From Seinonella peptonophila (GTDB taxonomy: Bacteria; Bacillota; Bacilli; Thermoactinomycetales; Thermoactinomycetaceae), in assembly GCF_900129355.1 (NCBI RefSeq), contig NZ_FQVL01000002.1:62001-126000 (forward strand): 64,000 nt of DNA, in the 5' to 3' direction. The position numbers were made by a program, and so were the translations under genes. This document shows positions 9,707-19,646 of this stretch, piece after piece. The notes beneath the pieces are model-generated. The model saw only the letters and a list, made by a program, of their open reading frames with translations. It did not search any database and had not been told where the DNA came from. Position 1 is the stretch's first letter. Each line of letters opens with the position of its first letter.

Positions 9707-11059
9707 TCATTGTTTTAAACGCTTTTGCAGCTTTGCTGCTTCCTCCTCAAAACCAGGCTTGCCCAGGAGCGCAAACATATTACGCTTATATGCTTCCACG
9801 CCAGGTTGATTAAATGGATTCACTCCTTGTAAATAACAACTGATGCCGCATGCTCGCTCAAAAAAGTAAACCAATTGTCCAAACTGATAAGCAGATCGTT
9901 CAGGTATATGAATGACTAGATTAGGGACGCCTCCATCAGTATGTGCTAACAATGTCCCTTCAGCAGCCTTATGATTTACTTCATTGATTGACTTACCTGC
10001 AAGAAAATTGAGACCATCAATATCTTGGGGATCAGCTTCTATTTCTACATGATTTTGTGACCGTTCGACTAATAAAACAGTTTCAAATAGATTACGTAAA
10101 CCATCTTGTATATACTGTCCCATCGAATGTAAGTCAGAAGTAAACTGGACAGCAGCAGGAAAAATCCCCTTTTGATCCTTCCCCTCACTCTCGCCAAATA
10201 GTTGCTTCCACCATTCAGCAAAAAGTTGAAGTGCGGGCTCATATGTAACGAATAATTCCGTGTGAAAGCCTTTGCGATAAAGCACTTGTCGGGTTACTGC
10301 ATACTGATAACAAGCGTTCTCTAAAGAAGGTTGTCCAAAATCTTTCATCGCTTGCTGCGCTCCAGCCATCATCGCCTCAATATCAATTCCTGATGCTGCG
10401 ATAGGCAACAGCCCTACAGCCGTAAGCACAGAATAACGACCTCCGATATCGTCAGGAATGACAAATGTTTCATATCCCTCTTCATCTGCAAGCTGTTTTA
10501 AAGCTCCACGTTGCTGATCAGTTGTTGCATAAATCCTTCTTCTTGCTTCGTCTTTTCCATAACGACGTTCTAAATAATCGCGAAAAACCCGAAAAGCGAT
10601 TGCCGGTTCTGTGGTAGTACCTGATTTTGAAATCACATTGACACTAATCTCTTTTCCTTCCAAGACTTCCAATAATTCTTTTAAATAATCACTACTCAGA
10701 TGATGACCAATAAAGTGGATTTCGGGTGTTTTTCGAATCGATTTGGGTAATTGATTATAAAAATGATGGTTTAACATTTCCAATGCGGCTCGTGCCCCTA
10801 AATAGGAACCACCAATCCCAATTACAATCAGCGCATCAGATTGTGTCTGAATTCGCTTAGCTGCTGCTTGGATTCGAGCAAATTCTGCACGATCATAAGT
10901 ATGGGGCCACTCCATCCAGCCAAGAAAGTCAGAGCCCGCACCATCGATCTGCTTTGTAAGCCGTTGATGGGCCAACTTCATTTCTGGCTCTAGTTGTTGT
11001 ATTTCATGTTCTCCTATAAAAGAAAGTGCATTACGATTATCAAAACGTATTTGGCTCAT
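9707..11059 (-). CDS. pgi: Glucose-6-phosphate isomerase
   Basis: Pgi interconverts glucose-6-phosphate and fructose-6-phosphate. The 450-aa length and sequence match the short Gram-positive type. Visible motifs are [14 protein letters not shown], the sugar-phosphate loop [29 protein letters not shown] and the catalytic glutamate region [14 protein letters not shown]. The ATG has AAGGAG 8-9 nt upstream. It stands alone between two plus-strand lipoprotein genes in a cluster that interrupts the usual yloB-yloC neighbourhood. Confidence 0.96.
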   Translation of the reverse strand: MSQIRFDNRNALSFIGEHEIQQLEPEMKLAHQRLTKQIDGAGSDFLGWMEWPHTYDRAEFARIQAAAKRIQTQSDALIVIGIGGSYLGARAALEMLNHHFYNQLPKSIRKTPEIHFIGHHLSSDYLKELLEVLEGKEISVNVISKSGTTTEPAIAFRVFRDYLERRYGKDEARRRIYATTDQQRGALKQLADEEGYETFVIPDDIGGRYSVLTAVGLLPIAASGIDIEAMMAGAQQAMKDFGQPSLENACYQYAVTRQVLYRKGFHTELFVTYEPALQLFAEWWKQLFGESEGKDQKGIFPAAVQFTSDLHSMGQYIQDGLRNLFETVLLVERSQNHVEIEADPQDIDGLNFLAGKSINEVNHKAAEGTLLAHTDGGVPNLVIHIPERSAYQFGQLVYFFERACGISCYLQGVNPFNQPGVEAYKRNMFALLGKPGFEEEAAKLQKRLKQ

Positions 11060-11187
11060 TCAATTACTCCTTTCTGTCTCTGTAAATAGTACAAAAGAAA
11101 CACTAGAAATAAAAGAGCCAACTGGGGGGTTGAATTTTTGTAAAAATTTCACAACTAGATTACACTAAAAAAAGAAAGGAGCGCAAA

Positions 11188-11877
11188 ATGATGAAATTTA
11201 AACAAACTATATGCATTATGATATTTTTACTTCTGATCTTAACTGGATGTAGTAAAAAATCTGAAATTTACGGTGATCTACATATCTGGATTTATGCAAA
11301 TGGTTCTGGAAAATACGAATTAACAATGCGTACCCATCCCTTGTTATTACCAAATCTTCAGTTTTTAAAAGAGAGATTACAAGCAAGTCAATTTAAAATC
11401 CAAACCTTTGAGAATAAATCTTCAGCAGGTTGGATCGCCACCAAACAGGTAAAAAATATCCGTGATGAACCGATCCCGTTTGAAGAATCTGTTGCAACGA
11501 CCCATACAACCGAGAAATGGAAAAAATCAATTCAAATCAAACGTGGAATTTTTTTTCAGACCATTTCAATGGATTATGATTTAAATTTAACGAAAATAGA
11601 TCAAGAAGTCCCCTTAAAAGAATTTGCGAAACTTTTTTATGATCGTGTGAAAATAAAGCTATTCCTTACATTACCCATTCGACCAACCAAGCATAATGCC
11701 GTTGTCGAATCAGATGAAGGAAAAACATTGCAATGGAATCCGCAATTAGGAAAACATAATCGTATACAGTTAAGCGGCGATATCCCGAATTTAGTTGGTT
11801 GGTTTTCGACTGGATTCCTCTCTTTATGCCTATTAGGTGGGATCGGATATTGGTTCTGGAGAAAACAACGAAGATAA
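11188..11877 (+). CDS. Lipoprotein with C-terminal membrane segment (LppM/DUF3153-like)
   Basis: The 229-aa product starts with a lipoprotein signal (lipobox LTGC, cysteine near residue 21) and ends with a transmembrane helix (about residues 203-222) and a basic tail KQRR, so both ends are membrane-tethered and the central beta-rich domain faces outside. The opening GDLHIWIYANGSGKYEL resembles LppM/DUF3153 proteins; this assignment is by pattern only and the function is unknown. AAAGGAG lies ahead of the ATG pair. It is divergent from pgi. Confidence 0.75.
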   Translation: MMKFKQTICIMIFLLLILTGCSKKSEIYGDLHIWIYANGSGKYELTMRTHPLLLPNLQFLKERLQASQFKIQTFENKSSAGWIATKQVKNIRDEPIPFEESVATTHTTEKWKKSIQIKRGIFFQTISMDYDLNLTKIDQEVPLKEFAKLFYDRVKIKLFLTLPIRPTKHNAVVESDEGKTLQWNPQLGKHNRIQLSGDIPNLVGWFSTGFLSLCLLGGIGYWFWRKQRR

Positions 11878-12018
11878 ACTCCAGTATTCACTCGCCCAGA
11901 ATGATACCGAAACATCGATAGATCGTCTTAATCAATACTTGTCCTTGCTCTATCCTAATGTTTTGCATACAATAAATTTCGCGAGGCAAAATAAATAACA
12001 AAAAATGAGGCGATTCAA

Positions 12019-12561
12019 GTGAAACGCATCCTGATTATTAATGGACATGCAAGTACTGATAGGCGACTTAATCAAACGCTTGTTGATCACATGGTTAAAA
12101 GATTACAAAGTAAATTCGAGGTAAAAACATCCATTATTGCCGCAGGATATCAGATAGAAGAAGAGGTTGACAAATTTCGCTGGGCAGATTTTGTCATCTT
12201 CCAAACACCTATTTTTTGGTTTAGCATACCAGGAATTTTTAAAACATATATCGATGAAGTTTATCAACATGGGACATTTTATCGAAGTGCTAATAAGTAC
12301 GGAACGGGAGGTCAGTTTACAGATAAAAAATATATGCTTTCTATGACATGGAATGCTACTACTGCTCAATTCTCCGATCCTGATCAATTTTTCGAAGGGA
12401 AAAATGTCGATGAAGCGATGTTTCATTTCCATAAAACACAAGAGTTTGTAGGAATGAAGCCACTTTCTAGCTTTTCTTTGCATGATGTAGTAAAAAATCC
12501 TGATATTGATCAATTTTTAGCACAACTTGATCAACATTTAACAGATGTTTTTTCAGTTTAA
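12019..12561 (+). CDS. Flavodoxin-like NAD(P)H oxidoreductase, MdaB family
   Basis: The 180-aa protein has the flavodoxin-like fold typical of the NQO1/MdaB quinone reductases: RILIINGHAS at the N terminus, the segment FVIFQTPIFWFSIPGIFKTYIDEV, and GKNVDEAMFHFHKTQEFVGM near the end. Such enzymes carry out two-electron reduction of quinones with FAD. The start is GTG with TGAGGCG about 7 nt upstream; a possible promoter (TTGCTC-N17-TACAAT) lies at 11945-11973. It converges on dapF across a terminator. Confidence 0.85.
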   Translation: MKRILIINGHASTDRRLNQTLVDHMVKRLQSKFEVKTSIIAAGYQIEEEVDKFRWADFVIFQTPIFWFSIPGIFKTYIDEVYQHGTFYRSANKYGTGGQFTDKKYMLSMTWNATTAQFSDPDQFFEGKNVDEAMFHFHKTQEFVGMKPLSSFSLHDVVKNPDIDQFLAQLDQHLTDVFSV

Positions 12562-12568
12562 ATGAAGT

Positions 12569-12598
12569 AGAAAGCCACTCGCTAATGAGTGGCTTTCC
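12569..12598. terminator. Bidirectional terminator between the MdaB-like gene and dapF
   Basis: GAAAGCCACTC and GAGTGGCTTTC form an 11-bp perfect stem with a GCTAAT loop. It lies in the 38-nt gap between two convergent genes and could serve both. Confidence 0.75.
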
Positions 12599-12599
12599 T

Positions 12600-13442
12600 T
12601 TATTGTTGCCAAACACCATCAAAGACGGATTCAGCAGCTCCAGTCATATAGACATGATCATTCTCTTCTCGCCATTCAATCTGCAAGTCCCCTTTTGGCA
12701 AATGAATCACTGCGCTTCGATCTGCTTTTTCTAGCAGAACAGCTGCTACCAATGCAGCACATGCACCTGAACCGCAAGCAAGTGTGATTCCAACGCCACG
12801 TTCCCAAACTCGCATCGTCAGCTCGTTTCGATTTTGGATCGTAATAAATTCGACATTGGTTTTTTCGGGATAATAGTCATGCTTTTCTAACAGAGGACCC
12901 CATTTATCGACTGGAAAATGCTGCACATCTTCTACTTCGATCACCAAGTGAGGATTACCCATCGATATAGCAGTAAAATCAAACTGCTGTTGTCCAACTG
13001 TGATTGGTTGATTTATGACACGAGACAATGTACTGCGCAACGGAATTTTAGCTGGTATTAAAATGGGCGCTCCCATATCGACAGTTACTTCTTTTACTAG
13101 CCCATTTCTTATCTTTGGCCACACTTGTTGTACACCTATTGATGTCTCCACTGTACATGTATCAACCTCGGATGTCGACTGACGTATCCTCTCTAAAAAA
13201 TATTTTGTTACACATCGAATGGCATTCCCACACTGTTGAGATTCCTGCCCATCAGCATTAAAGATACGCATTTTGAAATCTGCTTTATCTGAAGGAAGAA
13301 TCAGTACCAATCCATCGGCACCAATTCCAAAATGCCGATCACAGACTGCTTCAGCTAACCCATGAATCTGTGCAGATACTTCACCTTCCCATTGAACCAC
13401 TACAAAATCATTGCCAAGTCCATGCATTTTTGTGAATTTCAT
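12600..13442 (-). CDS. dapF: Diaminopimelate epimerase
   Basis: DapF converts LL- to meso-diaminopimelate, needed for lysine and for the peptide cross-bridge of the wall. The 280-aa protein begins MKFTKMHGLGNDFVVV and has both catalytic cysteines, in QQCGNAIRC (C71) and LACGSGACA. The ATG has GAGGAGA about 7 nt upstream. It lies 24 nt after the calcium ATPase gene and may be cotranscribed with it; a terminator follows. It fits the wall-synthesis theme of the window although it is outside the dcw cluster. Confidence 0.96.
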   Translation of the reverse strand: MKFTKMHGLGNDFVVVQWEGEVSAQIHGLAEAVCDRHFGIGADGLVLILPSDKADFKMRIFNADGQESQQCGNAIRCVTKYFLERIRQSTSEVDTCTVETSIGVQQVWPKIRNGLVKEVTVDMGAPILIPAKIPLRSTLSRVINQPITVGQQQFDFTAISMGNPHLVIEVEDVQHFPVDKWGPLLEKHDYYPEKTNVEFITIQNRNELTMRVWERGVGITLACGSGACAALVAAVLLEKADRSAVIHLPKGDLQIEWREENDHVYMTGAAESVFDGVWQQ

Positions 13443-13466
13443 GATAAGTTCTCCTCGACAATATAG

Positions 13467-16160
13467 TTAACGACCTAGCTGCAACTTTCGTTGTACAATT
13501 CTTACTTGATCCACTAACCCAGCAAGAATCACAGGTAGTGTTGAAGTGACACAAATTAAAATCCATTCACGTAAACCTAATGAAACTGTATGAAAAATAG
13601 GTTGTAAGGGCGGATAGTAGATGACAACAAGCAACATGACAACAGATAAAATAACGGATAGAACCAACGGTATATTACTCAACGGATTACGCTGAAAAAT
13701 GGAGCCAGTTGAGCGACAATCAAAAACGTAGATTAATTGGGATAAAACTAATGTAGCAAATGCCACGGTCTGTGCCAAGCTAAGGTTTTGTGGGGCTTCA
13801 TAATAGGTAACAAGGAATGCAGCGAGCGACCAAAAACCAATCAACAAGCCTCTTGTTATAATTTTCCATCCTATACCACGAGCAAAAACGCTTTCTCTAC
13901 TATTACGAGGTGATCGTTGCATCATATCACCCTCAGCCGGATCGACGCCTAAAGCCATGGCGGGGAGTCCATCTGTTACAAGGTTTACCCATAGAATTTG
14001 AATGGGCACTAGAGGCAAGGGTAACCCTGCTAACATTGCCAGAAACATAACCAAAATCTCCCCTACATTACTTGCAAGTAAGTAAGCAATAAACTTACGA
14101 ATATTATCGTAAATACTGCGCCCTTCTTCGATTGCGGCCACAATGGTAGAAAAGTTATCATCAGCTAAAACGAGCGAAGATGCTTCCTTGGAAACATCCG
14201 TTCCAGACTTACCCATGGCAATGCCAATATCTGCGGCTTTAATAGCAGGCGCATCATTTACTCCATCACCTGTCATTGCTACAACATGTCCTTTTGCTTG
14301 CAAAGCCTGAACAATTTTGATCTTATGTTCAGGTGATACTCGGGCATACACATCTATCTCTTCTACTTTGTGTTGAAACTCTTTATCGCTCATATTGTAC
14401 AAATCACTACCACTTACTGTCAAACCTTGCGGGCGAATAATCCCTAATTGATGAGCAATTGCCTGTGCTGTTGCTTGATGATCACCTGTAATCATCACTG
14501 TACGAATCCCAGCCTGCCGACATCGTTGTATCGCTCCCCGCACCTCTTCTCGCGGTGGATCTATCATCCCCACAAGCCCTACAAATGTTAAATTCCGCTC
14601 GATCTGCCCCTCCGATAATTGCCTTTCACTAGCATTTCCCAACTCACGATAAGCAAATGCTAAATTACGTAAAGCCATACTAGCTAGGCGCTCATTCATT
14701 GTCGATACACTTCTTTTATGAGCAAGAGTAAATGGACTCGTTTTTCCTCGCTGCATCTGATGTGAACATCGATCTAATAATACATCAGGAGCACCCTTGG
14801 CAAAAATCACTTGTCGCCCATCACGATGTTGATATACAACAGACATCATCTTTCGCTGTGAGTCAAATGGAAACTCCTTTACTCTTGTCCAATCATGAAG
14901 TAATTCATCCTGCCATATCCCCTGTTTTGCCCCTATTATCAATAAAGCGGCTTCAGTAGGGTCTCCATCAACTTTCCAATTGTCCTGTTTTCTCTTCAAT
15001 AATTTCTTCGCAGGTTTTCGTTGAAGAAGTGCATTATTGCAGAGGATACCAATCTCAATCATTCGTTTCCAGGTTTCGGAATTTAGTTGACTTGATTCAA
15101 GTTCAAACACTCGGGCATCCAAGTATGTATGGGTAACAGTCATCTTATTTTGCGTTAATGTCCCTGTCTTATCGGAACAAATCACAGTTGCGCAGCCTAG
15201 CGTTTCAACGGAGGGTAACTTACGAACAATTGCCCGACGTTTGATCATTCGCTGTACGCCCATCGCTAACGCGATTGTAACAATTGCCGGTAATCCTTCT
15301 GGAATAGCTGCTACAGCCAAACTGACACCTGCTAAAAACATTTTATAGGCATCATGACCATGAATGATCCCTGTGATCACGACAACTGCTGTCAAAATAA
15401 GCGCGATAACGATTAAAATTTTACCGAGTTGTTCTAATCTCCGACTCAGTGGTGTTTCACTTGATTCTGTATGTTGAATGAGATGAGCAATCCTTCCCAT
15501 CTCTGTTTCCATTCCTGTCTGAACAACAACGCCTGTTCCAGTCCCTCGCACCACCATTGTACTCATATAAACCATATTTTTCCGATCACCAATTGGTAAG
15601 TCAGCTTTTGCCAATGTTTCTGCGCTTTTATTAACAGGAACTGACTCGCCCGTCAAAGTTGATTCTTCTAAATAAAGATTGTCGGCCCGCAGAAGACGTA
15701 GATCAGCAGGAACCCGATCCCCACTCTCCAAAGCAACGATATCTCCAGGTACTAAGTCTGCTGCATCGATTCGATTCCATTCACCATTTCTCAGCACCTT
15801 AGCACCAGGAGCTGATAGCTTTTTTAGGGCAGCTAAAGATTTTTCAGCCTTTATTTCCTGAACAAATCCTAAAACAGCATTTAAAATGACAATCGCAATT
15901 ATTGCGATTGCATCATGATACTCTCCGAGCAAACCAGAAATTAAAGTTGCACCCATTAAAACTAATACCATAAAATCTTTAAATTGATCTAAAAACAGAG
16001 CCCAGAGTGAGATTTTTTCACCCTCTACCAATTGATTTCTACCAACATGATGGAGTCGTTTCTCAGCATCTGACATTGATAATCCACGATGAGGGTCTAC
16101 ACCAAAATGACTGGTTAATCGTTGCTGATCCCAATCAATCCAACGTGCTTTCTGTGACAA
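13467..16160 (-). CDS. P-type calcium-transporting ATPase (SERCA-like, YloB type)
   Basis: This membrane pump is expected to export Ca2+. The 897-aa protein has the type IIA layout: TGES in the actuator loop, [19 protein letters not shown] in the Ca2+-binding helix, the phosphorylation site DKTGTLT, the hinge [10 protein letters not shown], and late Ca2+-site helices ([20 protein letters not shown]). I chose the TTG at 16160 because GGGAGG lies 7 nt upstream; a GTG at 16187 sits too close to its own AAGGAG. B. subtilis yloB, next to the rqcH homologue, encodes a sporulation-linked Ca2+-ATPase, and the adjacency is kept here with the genes divergent. Confidence 0.93.
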   Translation of the reverse strand: MSQKARWIDWDQQRLTSHFGVDPHRGLSMSDAEKRLHHVGRNQLVEGEKISLWALFLDQFKDFMVLVLMGATLISGLLGEYHDAIAIIAIVILNAVLGFVQEIKAEKSLAALKKLSAPGAKVLRNGEWNRIDAADLVPGDIVALESGDRVPADLRLLRADNLYLEESTLTGESVPVNKSAETLAKADLPIGDRKNMVYMSTMVVRGTGTGVVVQTGMETEMGRIAHLIQHTESSETPLSRRLEQLGKILIVIALILTAVVVITGIIHGHDAYKMFLAGVSLAVAAIPEGLPAIVTIALAMGVQRMIKRRAIVRKLPSVETLGCATVICSDKTGTLTQNKMTVTHTYLDARVFELESSQLNSETWKRMIEIGILCNNALLQRKPAKKLLKRKQDNWKVDGDPTEAALLIIGAKQGIWQDELLHDWTRVKEFPFDSQRKMMSVVYQHRDGRQVIFAKGAPDVLLDRCSHQMQRGKTSPFTLAHKRSVSTMNERLASMALRNLAFAYRELGNASERQLSEGQIERNLTFVGLVGMIDPPREEVRGAIQRCRQAGIRTVMITGDHQATAQAIAHQLGIIRPQGLTVSGSDLYNMSDKEFQHKVEEIDVYARVSPEHKIKIVQALQAKGHVVAMTGDGVNDAPAIKAADIGIAMGKSGTDVSKEASSLVLADDNFSTIVAAIEEGRSIYDNIRKFIAYLLASNVGEILVMFLAMLAGLPLPLVPIQILWVNLVTDGLPAMALGVDPAEGDMMQRSPRNSRESVFARGIGWKIITRGLLIGFWSLAAFLVTYYEAPQNLSLAQTVAFATLVLSQLIYVFDCRSTGSIFQRNPLSNIPLVLSVILSVVMLLVVIYYPPLQPIFHTVSLGLREWILICVTSTLPVILAGLVDQVRIVQRKLQLGR

Positions 16161-16314
16161 CTCATTTCCTCCCTTTCTGATGTTCACTCTCCTTTCAATC
16201 TATTCAGACAAGCTCACAAACATGATAGTTATCGAATGATCAATTACCCCTAGCCAGTTATGCTCATTTTCCGCTACAATGGAAAAAGTTTGTAATGTAC
16301 GGAGGTTGAAGAAG

Positions 16315-18024
16315 ATGTCTTTTGATGGAATGATGACACGGGCAGTTGTTCACGAGTGCCAATCTCTTAAAAGCGGCAGAATCACAAAAATTTATCAACC
16401 GGGACAGACAGAAATCACATGGATGATTCGAAGTAAGGGAAAGAATATTCTGCTATTATTTTCAGCTCATCCGGTCTACGCTCGCGTGCAACAGATCGAT
16501 AAAAACTGGGATAATCCAGCGGAACCGCCCATGTTTTGCCGAGTATTGCGCAAACATCTAGAAGGCGGGATTATTGAGGATGTTAGGCAAGTTGGAATGG
16601 AACGAATCATCTATTTTGATATTCGACATAAAAACGAATGGGGGGATTGGTCGAAACGTAGATTTATCATTGAATTGATGGGACGTCATAGTAATTTAAT
16701 TTTAATCAATCCCGAAACAGAAACGATATATGATGCAATCAAAAGAATCCCTCATCATATCAGCTCCTATCGGCAAGTTCTCCCTAATGAATCGTATCTC
16801 GCTCCACCTGATCAGGGTAAGTTGAGTCCGTTAACCATTGATCATTCATCCTTTATAGCTAGCTTCGACTATAATGGTGGTCAATTAGATAAGCAAATGG
16901 TTCAGCGTTTTTCTGGGATTGGTCCACTATTTGCAAAGGAAGTGATCTTTCGTGCGGGCATCGGAAGTCGAGATCACTTATGGACAGCTTTTCACGACAT
17001 GATCGAGCAGATTAAAACCCATCAATATCAGCCGATGATCGTTCGTCAACGGAATGGAAAAGAAGTTTTTTCATCATATCCTTTAACACATCTTACAGGG
17101 GAAGTCCAAAAATTTGAGAGCGTGAGTCAATGTTTGTCAGCTTATTTTAGTGGAAAAGCAGAGCGGGATCGTACAAAGCAACAGGCAGGTGATCTGCTCC
17201 GTCGTGTTACACAGGAAATTGAAAAGAACAAAAAGAAAATACGCCTATTCGAGCAGGAAGCAAAACAGATTCAGCAAGCTGAGAAATGGCGTACTTATGG
17301 AGAACTAACGATTGCAAATCTACATCAAATGAAACGCGGGATGGACAAGATTACTGTTGTTAACTATTTTGATCCAAATGGGAGTAACTTAACACTACCT
17401 CTTGATCCGCGTCTACATCCAAATGAAAATGCACAACGTTTTTTCAAACGCTATCAAAAGTTGCGCGATGCACAAAAATGGAACAAAGAGCAGAAAGAAA
17501 AGGCACTGGAGGAAATCGATTACCTAGAGTCTGTTTTGATGGAATTGGAGCAAGCATCTTTAGTAGAGTTAGAACAAATACGTGAAGAATTAGTAGAAGA
17601 AGGTTATCTAAAACGTCAAGAACGCAAACAAAAGCGGCAACGCAATGAAAAACCAGTTCCTCTCTCTTTAAAAGCCTCAGATGGCACCTTGATCTGGTTG
17701 GGGAAGAATAATAAGCAAAATGATTATTTAACACATAAGCTAGCATCTTCTCATTATATTTGGCTTCATACGAAAGATATTCCTGGCTCACATGTTGTAA
17801 TTCAATCGTCTGAACCATCCGAGCAAACTTTAATTGAAGCCGCCATGTTAGCTGCATTCCACAGCAAAGCACATGCTTCGAGTCAGGTTCCAGTCGATTA
17901 TACAAGAATCAAATATGTAAAAAAGCCAGTTGGTTCGCGACCCGGATTTGTCACTTATACTCACCAGAAGACACTTTATATCACACCCAAACAAGATGTA
18001 ATCAAACAAATATTAGACAAGTAA
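16315..18024 (+). CDS. rqcH: Ribosome quality control protein RqcH (NFACT family, FbpA/YloA)
   Basis: RqcH binds stalled 50S-peptidyl-tRNA complexes and adds C-terminal alanine tails that mark proteins for degradation. The 569-aa protein has the NFACT-N domain from residue 1 (SFDGMMTRAVVHE), with E96-R97 at the position where many homologues have Asp-Arg, a central coiled coil (about 290-440), and the NFACT-R domain with SHYIWLHTKDIPGSHVVI. The ATG at 16315 has GGAGG 9 nt upstream. It faces away from the calcium ATPase and converges on the glycosyltransferase gene. Confidence 0.93.
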   Translation: MSFDGMMTRAVVHECQSLKSGRITKIYQPGQTEITWMIRSKGKNILLLFSAHPVYARVQQIDKNWDNPAEPPMFCRVLRKHLEGGIIEDVRQVGMERIIYFDIRHKNEWGDWSKRRFIIELMGRHSNLILINPETETIYDAIKRIPHHISSYRQVLPNESYLAPPDQGKLSPLTIDHSSFIASFDYNGGQLDKQMVQRFSGIGPLFAKEVIFRAGIGSRDHLWTAFHDMIEQIKTHQYQPMIVRQRNGKEVFSSYPLTHLTGEVQKFESVSQCLSAYFSGKAERDRTKQQAGDLLRRVTQEIEKNKKKIRLFEQEAKQIQQAEKWRTYGELTIANLHQMKRGMDKITVVNYFDPNGSNLTLPLDPRLHPNENAQRFFKRYQKLRDAQKWNKEQKEKALEEIDYLESVLMELEQASLVELEQIREELVEEGYLKRQERKQKRQRNEKPVPLSLKASDGTLIWLGKNNKQNDYLTHKLASSHYIWLHTKDIPGSHVVIQSSEPSEQTLIEAAMLAAFHSKAHASSQVPVDYTRIKYVKKPVGSRPGFVTYTHQKTLYITPKQDVIKQILDK

Positions 18025-18055
18025 GAAACCAGGTGTTATGCACCTGGTTTTTCCT
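18024..18055. terminator. Terminator shared by rqcH and the glycosyltransferase gene
   Basis: AAACCAGGTG and CACCTGGTTT form a 10-bp perfect stem with a TTATG loop followed by T residues on the plus strand. The stem overlaps the last codons of the convergent glycosyltransferase gene. Confidence 0.75.
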
Positions 18056-19343
18056 TGTTTGATGTGGTATCTGGTAACGATTCCTCTGAAGCAGTTGCGA
18101 TATCATCTTCTTGTGTTGTTTCTCTGCTCGCTACTAGATTCTTTAAAATCCGATAAAACTTTGCAGCTAATTTGACTCGATCGCCTTCACGATCAATATA
18201 GTGTAAACCTCGTTGCTTGATCGCTTCACGTTCTTCTACGCTAAGCTCTTTTGCTCGTTTGATCGCTTGTGCCAAACCTTTTGGATCTTCTGCCCCAGCA
18301 AAAAATCCAACTTGGTTCTCTTCTACAATCTCTCGTACTTCTCCATCTACCGTAGTAATGATAGGCTGCCCAATAAAGGTATAGTCAAAAAGCTTATTGG
18401 GCCTTGCACCTCGGAAAACTTCATTATCAGCTAATGAAATAATCCCACAATCAGCTGCCTCTGTATAGTTGAAAATCTCGCTCTTAGGAACAGGATCTAG
18501 AAAGTGAATATTCTCTAACCCTTTGCTCTGTTTCAATTGTACTAATTTCTCTTTTTCTGGACCATCACCAATCAGCACAATTGATGATCCTGGCTCTAAA
18601 TATTCACCTGCTTCGACTACATATTCTAGTGCATTCGCTGGTCCATGTGCACCTGTATAAACCGCTACAAACTCACTCTCAGCAACTCCCATTTTTCGTT
18701 TATAACTTGTTCTCCGTTCAGGATCATGTTGCCAAGAACCAAGTACAATCCCATTTGGTATTAAGTCGATTTTCGATTCATCTATTCCTTTATCACGGAT
18801 AAATTTTCGTTGATGTGCTGTTAAAACAATAATTTGATCTGCCTTTCGATAAAGAAAAGATTCCATCCAATTCAGAAGTGAGATAATCGCCCCATTATTT
18901 AATCCACCCATTTTAATCAAAGAATCGGGCCACAAATCTCGCACTTCCATCACAAACGGGCAACGTTTGATCTTTGCGAGCATCCAGCCTGAAAAAGCTG
19001 TAAAAAGGTGGGGGGAGGAGGCAACTAATACATCTGGTCGAGTTTGAAATAATCCACTGAATAGAAACGAAAGAGCAAAACTTCCCATATTGATAATTCG
19101 TTTAAAATCATTCTTCTTATGTGGAAAAGACCAAAGCCACTTTACTTTTAATCGATCTGGTTTGTCATAACCGTTTTTTTCTTCTTCCGTTACAGAGGTG
19201 CGACGTGGGTGAAGAAAACTCGAAGTAAAGAGAGTTACCTCTGTCTCTTCTTCTTTTGCCCATTCCGCCCCTAACTCAAAATGTCTAGTGATCCCGGCAA
19301 TATTAGGTGGTACTGCATAGTGATTGGCTAGCCATACACGCAA
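18036..19343 (-). CDS. Family 4 glycosyltransferase, WbuB-like
   Basis: The product probably transfers a sugar, possibly an N-acetylaminosugar, onto a lipid-linked surface glycan. The 435-aa protein has the GT4 layout: N-terminal VWLANHYAVPPNIAGITRHF, VMEVRDLWPDSL, the hinge LIPNGI, and the nucleotide-sugar site with NEVFRGARPNKLFDY. The C terminus is an acidic/Ser/Thr tail. I place the start at the TTG at 19343, where family similarity begins, rather than at an in-frame TTG at 19379. No normal Shine-Dalgarno precedes it; the only strong one is about 210 nt upstream, beyond a long inverted repeat described separately. The epimerase gene upstream may supply its substrate. Confidence 0.85.
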   Translation of the reverse strand: MRVWLANHYAVPPNIAGITRHFELGAEWAKEEETEVTLFTSSFLHPRRTSVTEEEKNGYDKPDRLKVKWLWSFPHKKNDFKRIINMGSFALSFLFSGLFQTRPDVLVASSPHLFTAFSGWMLAKIKRCPFVMEVRDLWPDSLIKMGGLNNGAIISLLNWMESFLYRKADQIIVLTAHQRKFIRDKGIDESKIDLIPNGIVLGSWQHDPERRTSYKRKMGVAESEFVAVYTGAHGPANALEYVVEAGEYLEPGSSIVLIGDGPEKEKLVQLKQSKGLENIHFLDPVPKSEIFNYTEAADCGIISLADNEVFRGARPNKLFDYTFIGQPIITTVDGEVREIVEENQVGFFAGAEDPKGLAQAIKRAKELSVEEREAIKQRGLHYIDREGDRVKLAAKFYRILKNLVASRETTQEDDIATASEESLPDTTSNKEKPGA

Positions 19344-19563
19344 TCGACATACACTGCTACTGAAAACATAGAAAAACAATCCTATACCCAGAGTTTTCCT
19401 GCTTCAACCCATTCTGCCTCGCCACTTGCTCGCTACTACAGTGGGTATGACTGTCCACACAGGCGTAAATTCCCGTGTAGCCCATGGTACATATGATTTC
19501 AGTGTAGACTTGGTTTTTGTCTACGGGACATAGGTTCTATGTTTTGTAGCAGTTCCCTCCTTT
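19344..19563 (-). promoter_or_regulatory. Shine-Dalgarno separated from glycosyltransferase start by a 199-nt inverted-repeat element
   Basis: AAAGGAGGG (19555-19563) is followed two bases later by CTGCTACAAAACATAG (19537-19552). Its complement CTATGTTTTCAGTAGCAG (19354-19371, with a 2-nt bulge) ends 10 nt before the TTG. If the two 16-bp arms pair, the 199-nt insert is looped out and the Shine-Dalgarno comes to about 12 nt from the start. Smaller hairpins lie inside, for example CATAG-AAC-CTATG and GTAGAC...GTCTAC. The ftsL leader has an almost identical 3' arm. Confidence 0.65.
19357..19536 (-). pseudogene. tnpB: Possible C-terminal remnant of an IS200/IS605-type TnpB protein
   Basis: A minus-strand frame of 59 codons inside the inverted-repeat element reads GYTGIYACVDSHT and then RQNGLKQENSG. 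This resembles the usual TnpB tail (TGxxACGD ... KQE). It has no start codon or catalytic domain and ends in a stop within the 3' arm of the element. If real, it is a decayed end of a mobile element, whose guide-RNA region normally overlaps the tnpB 3' end. Chance similarity cannot be excluded on such a short stretch. Confidence 0.45.
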
Positions 19564-19646
19564 CAAATAAAAAATTTTCAAGTCTTTTATTCGTTCACTT
19601 TCTGCTTCTTACTACAAAAATGGGGACTGTTTTGTAACTCCTTATC

